A DNA stretch of 6,384 nt from an uncultured Bacteroidales bacterium. Lineage in GTDB: Bacteria; Bacteroidota; Bacteroidia; Bacteroidales; UBA932. Below the pieces are notes generated by a model. It had not been told where the DNA came from. It did no database searches and saw nothing but the letters and a program-made list of their open reading frames with translations. A program made the position numbers and the translations under genes. Below are positions 1 through 5,913 of the stretch, piece by piece (positions within the stretch are counted from its first letter, which is position 1; every line of letters starts with the position of its first letter). Location: the NCBI GenBank assembly GCA_900322025.1, contig ONYJ01000193.1, forward strand, positions 1 to 6,384, in the 5' to 3' direction.

Positions 1-2
1 AG

Positions 3-311
3 TCTTTGAGCGGTAGGGATGATAGGCAGGATAAATTCAGCCGTCAGTTGCATCGTGCTTATGTATCTATGTTAGATGTTGCTCTCATTCCAAAAAGAAG
101 TAGCGATGACAAGGGGAAGACAATCTCATCTGTTAATATAACTGCATCAAACAGTGATGCTGTTTTATATTTATTGCAGCATTTAGACAAGGTTGAAAAA
201 ATAGTTACCCAACAAAAAGAAGAGTCTATAGGCATAGATCACATGCATTACAAGGATCTCTTGCTGAAAATCAAGAAAATAAAGGGAGAATATAATAAAG
301 TGGAAAATTGA
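3..311 (+). CDS. C-terminal part of an unrecognised protein (5' end outside window)
   Basis: The reading frame is open from the left edge to a TGA at 309-311, giving about 103 residues. A TTG at position 6 could be read as a start, but nothing supports it and the frame continues upstream, so this is most likely the tail of a longer protein. The visible part is soluble and charged, with no transmembrane segment or signal peptide. It has an Arg/Lys-rich beginning (SGRDDRQDKFSRQLHRAY), a likely helix around DAVLYLLQHLDKVEKIV, and a Lys-rich final helix (KDLLLKIKKIKGEY). I do not recognise a family. The stop lies only 9 nt before the receptor ATG on the same strand, with no terminator between, so cotranscription with the receptor and metal-binding genes is likely. 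A regulatory or accessory role in that unit is possible but unsupported. Confidence 0.6.
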   Translation, partial: SLSGRDDRQDKFSRQLHRAYVSMLDVALIPKRSSDDKGKTISSVNITASNSDAVLYLLQHLDKVEKIVTQQKEESIGIDHMHYKDLLLKIKKIKGEYNKVEN

Positions 312-320
312 TATAGAGAC

Positions 321-2375
321 ATGAAAAGAATCAATAAAAGAATTGTATTGGCGGCAATTGCACAAATGTTTGCAATTGTTGTAATGGCACAGGAGGTAGA
401 TACGACAGGGGTTATAAAGGAAGATAATCTGGGGGAGATAACCGTAAAAGCTAAGGCAGGGCTTGTACGCGTGCGGGGCGCTGTTAATGGTACTGTTATT
501 ACACAGCAGGAATTGTTTAAGGCTGCATGCTGTAACCTTGGAGAAAGTTTTACAACTAATCCATCTGTAGATGTAAACTATAGTGATGCTGCCACAGGAG
601 CAAAACAGATTAGATTACTTGGTCTTTCAGGCACTTATGTACAGATGCTCACAGAGAATCTTCCAAATTTCCGTATTGCTGCTGCTCCGTATTCGTTAGG
701 TTATGTACCAGGTCCTTGGATAAAAAGCATACAGGTTTCTAAGGGTAGTGCCTCGGTGCGTAACGGCTATGAGTCTATCACGGGTCAGATTGATGTGGAA
801 TATCTGAAGCCCGACGATGTGGAAGGTGTGGCATTGAACCTTTTTGCTAATACGATGAGCAAGTTGGAAGCTAATGCAGATGCGAATGTCCACATTAAGG
901 GTCCGTTGGCAACTGAGTTGTTGGTGCACTATGAGAATGAATGGGGTAATCACGACAAAAATAAAGATGGTTTTGTGGATATGCCGGCTGTTAAGCAATA
1001 TAATATACAGAACCGTTGGCGTAGTGTAGGGCAGCATTACATATTTCATGCTGGTGTTGGTTTATTGAAGGAAAAACGCGAGGGAGGACAGACAGGACAT
1101 CATGTTTCGTTGCCAGATCCTTACCTTATCAACATTAAGACAGATCGCTACGAAGCTTATATGAAACATGCCTTTGTACTTAATCAGGAGCAGGGGACAA
1201 ATATTGCCCTAATGGCAAATGGCAGCATGCATGAGCTGGATGGAGGCTATGGAAAGAAACATTATGATGTGAACCAAAAAAATCTCTATGCACAGTTGAT
1301 GTTTGAAACCAACTTTACAAAGGAGCATAATCTGTCTGCCGGTTTGAGCCTGAACCACGATTATCTAAAGCAGAATGCTGTGGGAATGCTATATTTCAAA
1401 GATGTGCTTGTTCCTATAGGGGATTATTCTCCAAATCGTATTAAGCAGCAAGAAACAACTTCCGGAGCGTATGCACAATATACTTATAACAAGAACGAAC
1501 GCCTCATTTTTATGGCCGGTCTTCGTATAGATCACAGCAACCTTTATGGTACATTCCTTACTCCGCGCCTACATGTTAAGTATGTACCTAATGATCTTGT
1601 CAGCTTCCGTTTGTCGGCAGGTAAGGGTTATCGTACCCCGTTTGCTTTAGCCGAAAACAGCAACTTGTTGGCCAGTGGACGCTGGCTGCGTGTTGATGCC
1701 GATTTGAAACAAGAAGAGGCTTGGAACTACGGTATAAGTATGTCTTGGCTTATACCACTATTCAACAACACGTTAAAAGTGAATACAGACTATTATTATA
1801 CCGATTTCAAGCAGCAGGCAATAGTAGATTATGAGATGGATAAAAGTTTTATTCACATACATAATCTCCATGGTAAATCCTATAGTCATACATTCCAGAT
1901 AGATGCAACCTATCCGCTATTTAAGGGTATGACACTTACTGCGGCATATCGTCTGAATGATGTAAAGAGTTCTTACGGACCAGACAATAAACTGATGAGA
2001 AAGCCTCTCACGAGTCTTTACAAGGGATTGTTGACAGCCTCTTATAAAACTCCACTGGGATTGTGGCAATTTGATGCTACCCTGCAGTTGAATGGTAGGG
2101 GCAACCTCCCTACACCAATTGTAGACGCTGGAGGCAATCCGCTATGGCCTAAACACTTCCGTTCTTTTGAGCAAGTAAGCGCACAGGTTACTCGTTGGTT
2201 CCGCCATTTCTCTATTTATGTTGGTGGAGAAAACTTGACAAACTTCAAACAAAAGAATCCAATTATAAACGCTCACAACCCATGGAGCCAGACTTTTGAT
2301 ACAACTTTGGCTTGGGGACCGATACAAGGAGCTATGGCATATATCGGCATACGTGTAAACTTTGGCAAATTATAA
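321..2375 (+). CDS. TonB-dependent outer-membrane receptor, probable metal (copper-type) transporter
   Basis: This is a 684-residue outer-membrane gated channel driven by TonB-ExbBD. Residues 1-23 form a Sec signal peptide (basic MKRINKR, hydrophobic core, VVMA before Gln24). A TonB-box-like EITVKA is at 39-44. The plug spans roughly 45-165, with conserved-looking stretches TGAKQIRLLGLSGTYVQML, YVPGPWIKSIQVSKGSASV and GYESITGQIDVEY. The rest is a beta-barrel ending in the strand YIGIRVNF, three residues before the stop. A Cys-Cys pair (70-71) lies early in the plug, and an EF-hand-like loop (DKNKDGFVD, 212-220) follows it. The N-terminal carboxypeptidase-like regulatory domain common in Bacteroidota receptors is absent. 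The HMA metal-binding protein lies 39 nt downstream with no terminator between, which suggests a soft-metal substrate such as copper. The family call is firm from sequence; the substrate is inference, and a metallophore or other ligand remains possible. The ATG at 321 is chosen because it gives a complete signal peptide. No strong Shine-Dalgarno is present. Confidence 0.93.
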   Translation: MKRINKRIVLAAIAQMFAIVVMAQEVDTTGVIKEDNLGEITVKAKAGLVRVRGAVNGTVITQQELFKAACCNLGESFTTNPSVDVNYSDAATGAKQIRLLGLSGTYVQMLTENLPNFRIAAAPYSLGYVPGPWIKSIQVSKGSASVRNGYESITGQIDVEYLKPDDVEGVALNLFANTMSKLEANADANVHIKGPLATELLVHYENEWGNHDKNKDGFVDMPAVKQYNIQNRWRSVGQHYIFHAGVGLLKEKREGGQTGHHVSLPDPYLINIKTDRYEAYMKHAFVLNQEQGTNIALMANGSMHELDGGYGKKHYDVNQKNLYAQLMFETNFTKEHNLSAGLSLNHDYLKQNAVGMLYFKDVLVPIGDYSPNRIKQQETTSGAYAQYTYNKNERLIFMAGLRIDHSNLYGTFLTPRLHVKYVPNDLVSFRLSAGKGYRTPFALAENSNLLASGRWLRVDADLKQEEAWNYGISMSWLIPLFNNTLKVNTDYYYTDFKQQAIVDYEMDKSFIHIHNLHGKSYSHTFQIDATYPLFKGMTLTAAYRLNDVKSSYGPDNKLMRKPLTSLYKGLLTASYKTPLGLWQFDATLQLNGRGNLPTPIVDAGGNPLWPKHFRSFEQVSAQVTRWFRHFSIYVGGENLTNFKQKNPIINAHNPWSQTFDTTLAWGPIQGAMAYIGIRVNFGKL

Positions 2376-2414
2376 TTATCATATTTTTAAGTTATCTATA
2401 AAACAAATAAAACA

Positions 2415-2891
2415 ATGAAAAGAACAATGATTATTATGGCGATGCTGCTGATGGCATGCGTCGTTTATGGAAAAGACATCAAAACCTTAGTAGTTAGCAC
2501 CACACCACAGATGCAGTGCGCTAGCTGTGAGGAAAAAATCAAGGGCAACTTGCGCTTTGAGAAAGGTGTCAAGAATATTGAAACCAGCATTGAAGAGCAG
2601 TCTGTTACAATTCAGTATGATGCCGAAAAGACAAATGAAGAAACACTTATCAAGGCTTTTGATAAGTTTGGTTACAAGGCTGTAAAGAAGGTTGCAGAGA
2701 AGAAGGAAAAGGCTGCAGCTGAGCACAAAGACTGTGCTAAGAAAGACTGCGATAAAGCAGCTGAGCACAAAGACTGCGCTAAGAAAGATTGCAATAAAGC
2801 AGCTGAGCACAAAGACTGCGCTAAGAAAGATTGCAATAAAGCAGCTGAACACAAAGACTGCGCTAAGAAAGAAGTAAACGAGAAGAAATAA
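2415..2891 (+). CDS. Exported heavy-metal-associated (HMA) domain protein with His/Cys repeat tail
   Basis: This 158-residue protein most likely acts in the periplasm or on a membrane surface. Residues 1-19 are a hydrophobic export signal. Cleavage after VYG (17-19) would give a soluble protein, while LMAC (12-15) is a poor lipobox that could instead make Cys15 a lipid anchor. Residues 22-92 are an HMA ferredoxin-like fold with the metal loop MQCASC (33-38; ligands Cys35 and Cys38) and the closing FDKFGYKA, as in MerP, CopZ and ATPase metal-binding domains. From 101 to 152 the tail is a 14-residue repeat (AAEHKDCAKKDCNK), adding four His and seven Cys. The last residues are Lys/Glu-rich. It sits 39 nt behind the receptor gene and just before a terminator, so it is the last gene of the unit. 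A role in binding or handing over copper (or zinc) fits; a metal store or sink is equally possible. The HMA call is firm; the partner and metal are inferred. Confidence 0.9.
   Translation: MKRTMIIMAMLLMACVVYGKDIKTLVVSTTPQMQCASCEEKIKGNLRFEKGVKNIETSIEEQSVTIQYDAEKTNEETLIKAFDKFGYKAVKKVAEKKEKAAAEHKDCAKKDCDKAAEHKDCAKKDCNKAAEHKDCAKKDCNKAAEHKDCAKKEVNEKK
2715..2870 (+). repeat. In-frame tandem repeat, 42-bp unit, about 3.7 copies
   Basis: Units start at 2715, 2757, 2799 and 2841; the fourth is cut short at about 2870. Each encodes AAEHKDCAKKDCNK. The second and third units are identical base for base. The first differs from them at three positions, one of which changes Asn to Asp. The fourth differs by one silent change (GAG to GAA) before it diverges. 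Near-identity at silent sites points to recent duplication, so copy number may vary between strains. Because the period is a multiple of three, several other frames stay open across it and produce spurious ORFs on both strands. Confidence 0.95.
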
Positions 2892-2941
2892 CACAGTCTT
2901 TAGTTTGTAGAAGGTTCTAAGTAGTGAATAGCAATGAGAGG

Positions 2942-2972
2942 GGCTGACTTTAGAAAGTCAGCCTTTCTTTTT
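2942..2972 (+). terminator. Rho-independent terminator after the receptor/HMA unit
   Basis: Arms GGCTGACTTT (2942-2951) and AAAGTCAGCC (2954-2963) are perfect 10-base complements around AG; in RNA the loop would open to about four bases. The T-rich tract TTTCTTTTT follows at once. On the reverse strand no T tract follows the stem, so it serves only the rightward genes. The rest of the 2892-3097 spacer is AT-rich. I saw no comparable terminator there for the converging DUF389 gene. Confidence 0.9.
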
Positions 2973-3097
2973 CACCCCGCCTTCGGTAGAGATTCCATGC
3001 GGAGTTCCCATCGCTTTTATTTTTTTAATACAATTTATATTATGTTAAATAGAATACTTTCAAATTTAGAATAACGCACGGAAATACAGTGCCCCAT

Positions 3098-4453
3098 TTA
3101 GTTCTGAGTAATAATTAAGTTAATATAATCAGAGCCGGTTCTACGCCTAAGCCATTCAGAAATCTTCTGTTTGTCATCGAGAGAAATCGAGTTCTCCGCA
3201 GATATATACACAATAATATTCAGCCCACTTTTAATATCATTAGTATCGGCACCGGATTCTATTGCACGGGAAATGCTTATAGACTCTATTTGCGGATATA
3301 GAGGTTGAATTTCTGTTATTGCTTGCTTTGTGAGTGTTTCTGTTTTCCTATACTCCTCTAACGATTTTCTCAGTTCAAGAATTTCTTTGTTCTGAAGACC
3401 TATAGTAGAATTAAGTTCCTCTCTGGTTGCAGATATATTCGACAGAGAACCTCTCAGGCTCATAAGGCTGTCGGACATGTTGCCCTGAATAAGACTAAGA
3501 GTATAATCTTTCATACCATATCGCGGCATCTTCTCAGAAGCTGCATTCAGTTGCTCCTCTGTAATCTCCTTTCCCACAGCCGCCAAAACTACTACCTTAT
3601 TCTTTTTATCTATACTCTGCGATATTATCTGTGTACCATTGAAATTCATTTCAGATTTTACAAAGTTCTGAACACCAGATTGAAAGAAACTATCCCGCAC
3701 TATACTAACCGTCATTATAGAGGCCGGTAACATTGTGGCCACAACTATTCCCAATAAATAATTTCTTACTCGCCTATACGCCTTGTCTTCCAATTTCACC
3801 TTATATCTGAAGCTCATCATTCTCACTCCTAAATAGGTTGCCAACGCTATGAAAACCGTATTGATGAAATATAGATAAAAGGCTCCGAGAAAATACTTTA
3901 TGTTAAGACTGGCTATCCCAAAACCTGCGGTACACAGAGGCGGCATCAAGGCAGTAGCTATTGCAACTCCTGGTATTATATTTCCCCTATCTTTTGCACC
4001 CAAAGCCACTATACCTGCAGCGCCACCAAACAAGGCTATCAACACATCGTACAATGTTGGGGATGTTCTTGCAAGTAATTCACTTTGAGCTCCATGATAA
4101 GGTGTAAGAAAAAAGTATATAGCGGCAGTAATTAAACTGATTACGGTTGCAACAAGATAGTTGTTCAGAGATTTTTTAAGCAACTCAAAATCGTTAGTAC
4201 CCACGGCAAAACCCATTCCGATAATAGGCCCCATCAGCGGCGATATCAACATCGCTCCTATGATTACCGCAGTAGAGTTCATATTGAGGCCCAAAGAAGC
4301 TATCAATATGGCAAAAACCAGAACCCACAAATTAGGTCCGCGGAACGAAATACCATCGTTGATACGAGTTACTACATCACTCTTATCTGTAAGAAAACCC
4401 CTCATGGAGAAGTATTTCTGAATTTCGGATCTGATAGTCTTCTTCTCTTTCAT
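3098..4453 (-). CDS. DUF389 / TIGR00341-family inner-membrane protein with coiled-coil C-terminal extension
   Basis: This 451-residue protein is read leftwards from the ATG at 4453-4451 to a TAA at 3100-3098. Residues 42-251 are membrane-embedded, with about six or seven hydrophobic segments (roughly 42-58, 62-84, 98-117, 134-153, 158-180, 187-212 and 231-251). The Gly/Pro-rich signatures of DUF389 proteins are clear: MNSTAVIIGAMLISPLMGPI near 58-77, GGAAGIVALGAKDRGNIIPG near 143-161, and VAIATALMPPLCTAGFGIA near 163-181. A soluble C-terminal part of about 200 residues follows, with a predicted coiled coil at about 326-376 and a mixed alpha/beta end. The molecular function of the family is not established to my knowledge; the conserved membrane Gly/Pro motifs are compatible with transport. 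It is transcribed alone, converging on the metal unit and diverging from rarA. The start is supported by the lack of a credible upstream in-frame ATG in the spacer. Family assignment is confident; function is unknown. Confidence 0.88.
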   Translation of the reverse strand: MKEKKTIRSEIQKYFSMRGFLTDKSDVVTRINDGISFRGPNLWVLVFAILIASLGLNMNSTAVIIGAMLISPLMGPIIGMGFAVGTNDFELLKKSLNNYLVATVISLITAAIYFFLTPYHGAQSELLARTSPTLYDVLIALFGGAAGIVALGAKDRGNIIPGVAIATALMPPLCTAGFGIASLNIKYFLGAFYLYFINTVFIALATYLGVRMMSFRYKVKLEDKAYRRVRNYLLGIVVATMLPASIMTVSIVRDSFFQSGVQNFVKSEMNFNGTQIISQSIDKKNKVVVLAAVGKEITEEQLNAASEKMPRYGMKDYTLSLIQGNMSDSLMSLRGSLSNISATREELNSTIGLQNKEILELRKSLEEYRKTETLTKQAITEIQPLYPQIESISISRAIESGADTNDIKSGLNIIVYISAENSISLDDKQKISEWLRRRTGSDYINLIITQN

Positions 4454-4463
4454 AATTTGTGGT

Positions 4464-4525
4464 ACAAAGTATCGTGCCGTGCGTAATACGCCTTACCTAA
4501 ACACAAATCTAATAAAATACTTTGT
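4464..4525. repeat. 9-bp perfect inverted repeat in the divergent spacer
   Basis: ACAAAGTAT (4464-4472) and ATACTTTGT (4517-4525) are exact reverse complements separated by 44 nt, within the 151-bp spacer between the DUF389 gene and rarA. Each arm read outwards or inwards contains TACTTTG, one base short of the TAnnTTTG promoter box. It could be a paired operator, a pair of degenerate promoter boxes or chance; the arms are too far apart for a normal terminator. Confidence 0.3.
4504..4511 (-). promoter_or_regulatory. Candidate -7 box for the DUF389 gene
   Basis: On the reverse strand this reads TAGATTTG, a full match to the Bacteroidota -7 consensus TAnnTTTG. It would give a leader of roughly 40-45 nt before the ATG at 4453. 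I could not find a clear TTG-type -33 element at the usual distance, so the call rests on one 8-base motif in an AT-rich spacer. Confidence 0.35.
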
Positions 4526-4577
4526 TAGTATAGCAGAAGTTTTCAGAAAGCACTAAACCTTATATTGAGGTTTTATG

Positions 4578-4585
4578 TAACTTTG
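4578..4585 (+). promoter_or_regulatory. Candidate -7 box for rarA
   Basis: TAACTTTG matches the Bacteroidota -7 consensus TAnnTTTG exactly and lies 19 nt before the rarA ATG, implying a short leader. No convincing -33 TTG is seen at the expected spacing; a TTG at 4565-4567 is too close. No Shine-Dalgarno precedes the ATG, which is usual in this phylum. Confidence 0.5.
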
Positions 4586-4604
4586 CATATATAAAAAGCG
4601 CATA

Positions 4605-5891
4605 ATGAATACCCAAGTTAAGATACCGCTGGCAGAAAGAATACGCCCGATTACATTAGACGATTATGTGGGTCAAGTACATCTTGTTGGCAGTGGCAGC
4701 GTTCTAAGGAACATGATAGAAAGCGGCAATCTTTCATCATTCATACTTTGGGGGCCACCGGGAGTTGGAAAAACTACTTTAGCCAATATTATATCAAAGC
4801 AGTTAGACAGAGCCTTTTACACGCTATCGGCGGTAAGTTCTGGAGTTAAAGAGGTAAGGGAAGTAATTGCTAAGGCAAAAGATAAAACCCTGTTCAATCC
4901 CAAAACCCCCATTCTGTTCATAGACGAAATTCACAGATTCAATAAAGGACAGCAAGATGCACTATTGGGAGCTGTTGAAGACGGAACTATAATATTGATA
5001 GGAGCTACTACAGAAAATCCGTCTTTTGAAGTTATCAGCCCACTGCTCTCCAGATGTCAGGTTTTTGTCTTGAAAGAATTAACTGCCAATGATTTAGAAC
5101 AGCTACTGAACAGAGCCGTCAGTAAAGACCCCTACCTTATTAAAAGACAAATAGAGATTAAAGAAAAGGAGGCCTTATTCCGCTTTAGTGGAGGCGATGC
5201 CAGAAAATTACTCAATATATTGGAGATTATTGTATCCAGCATTCCCGAATCGGAGCCGATAATCATTACCAACGAGTTAGTAAAGGAGAGATTGCAGGAA
5301 AACATGGCAATCTACGATAAAAATGGCGAGCAGCACTATGATATAATTTCGGCCTTTATCAAAAGTATGAGAGGCTCAGATCCTAATGCGGCCGTTTACT
5401 GGTTGGCCAGAATGATAAAAGGCGGAGAAGACCCGCTTTTCATAGCTCGAAGAATGGTGATTTTGGCCTCGGAAGATATAGGTCTGGCTAATCCTAATGC
5501 CCTACTCTTGGCACAAGCAACTTTTGCCGCAGTTCAGCAAATAGGTATGCCGGAAGGCAGGATACCTCTATCTGAATGTGCTGTATATCTTGCTTGTAGC
5601 CCAAAGAGCAACTCGGCATACATGGCTATAGATGCTGCTATGGCTTTAGTAGAACAGCAAGGCGACCTCTCCGTACCATTACACTTGCGCAACGCCCCTA
5701 CCAAACTCATGAAAGAGCTTGGTTATCATCAAGGTTACAAATACGCTCACGATTTTGAGGGCAACTTTGCCGACTTGGAATTCTTACCTCAAGAAGTTTC
5801 CGGTACAAAACTGTACGAGCCAGCCAACAACAACAGCGAGCAAGACATTAGAAGAAGACTCAAAATACTGTGGCAAAAATACAACTACTGA
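4605..5891 (+). CDS. rarA: Replication-associated recombination protein A (RarA/MgsA), AAA+ ATPase
   Basis: This 428-residue cytoplasmic ATPase belongs to the clamp-loader-like RarA/MgsA/WRNIP1 family, which acts at stalled replication forks and is known to interact with SSB. The order is typical: N-terminal LAERIRPITLDDYVGQVHLVG (9-29), Walker A GPPGVGKTT (50-58), Walker B LFIDEIHRF (104-112), sensor 1 GATTEN (133-138), arginine finger in LLSRCQ (Arg150), and sensor 2 SGGDARKL (195-202, Arg200). The C-terminal tetramerisation region carries the family stretches DIISAFIKSMRGSDPNAAVY, ARRMVILASEDIGLANPNAL and LRNAPTKLMKELGY. Length is close to the E. coli protein (447). All catalytic residues are present and the frame is intact. 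The start at 4605 places the N-terminal motif at the expected distance and follows a -7 box. kdsA begins 22 nt after the stop, so the two may be cotranscribed, though their functions are unrelated. Confidence 0.96.
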   Translation: MNTQVKIPLAERIRPITLDDYVGQVHLVGSGSVLRNMIESGNLSSFILWGPPGVGKTTLANIISKQLDRAFYTLSAVSSGVKEVREVIAKAKDKTLFNPKTPILFIDEIHRFNKGQQDALLGAVEDGTIILIGATTENPSFEVISPLLSRCQVFVLKELTANDLEQLLNRAVSKDPYLIKRQIEIKEKEALFRFSGGDARKLLNILEIIVSSIPESEPIIITNELVKERLQENMAIYDKNGEQHYDIISAFIKSMRGSDPNAAVYWLARMIKGGEDPLFIARRMVILASEDIGLANPNALLLAQATFAAVQQIGMPEGRIPLSECAVYLACSPKSNSAYMAIDAAMALVEQQGDLSVPLHLRNAPTKLMKELGYHQGYKYAHDFEGNFADLEFLPQEVSGTKLYEPANNNSEQDIRRRLKILWQKYNY

Positions 5892-5901
5892 AGCTTTTTT
5901 G

Positions 5902-5909
5902 TAAATTTG
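5902..5909 (+). promoter_or_regulatory. Possible -7 box just before kdsA
   Basis: TAAATTTG matches TAnnTTTG exactly, but ends only 4 nt before the ATG at 5914. If used, the transcript would be almost leaderless at that ATG, or would start translation at the in-frame ATG at 5953. No -33 element is evident, and the spacer is AT-rich enough for chance. Readthrough from rarA is an alternative. Confidence 0.25.
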
Positions 5910-5913
5910 TACG

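Noticed and set aside
696..1049. 117-residue reverse-strand ORF inside the receptor gene
   Set aside because: It lies wholly antisense to a well-supported receptor plug/barrel, with no recognisable motif or promoter.
2427..2460. HMA protein as a definite lipoprotein through LMAC
   Set aside because: Met at -2 and Val-Val after the Cys make a poor lipobox, and a normal signal-peptidase site (VYG) follows four residues later. Left as an alternative only.
2487..2894. Reverse-strand ORFs (also 2672-2854) and a second forward-frame ORF (2692-2877) across the 42-bp repeat
   Set aside because: They arise because a repeat with a period divisible by three keeps other frames open. Their products are low-complexity shadows, while the main frame has an export signal and an HMA domain.
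3900..4421. Two forward-strand ORFs (3900-4088, 4161-4421) inside the DUF389 gene
   Set aside because: They are antisense to the conserved membrane motifs, and their composition mirrors the Gly/Pro/Ala-rich codons of the real gene.
3072..4487. Similar short sequences flanking the DUF389 gene in inverted orientation (AACGCACGG near 3073, CCGTGCGTAA near 4478)
   Set aside because: The match is only about 8-9 bases, with no target duplication, transposase or longer homology. It is best explained by chance rather than a mobile element.
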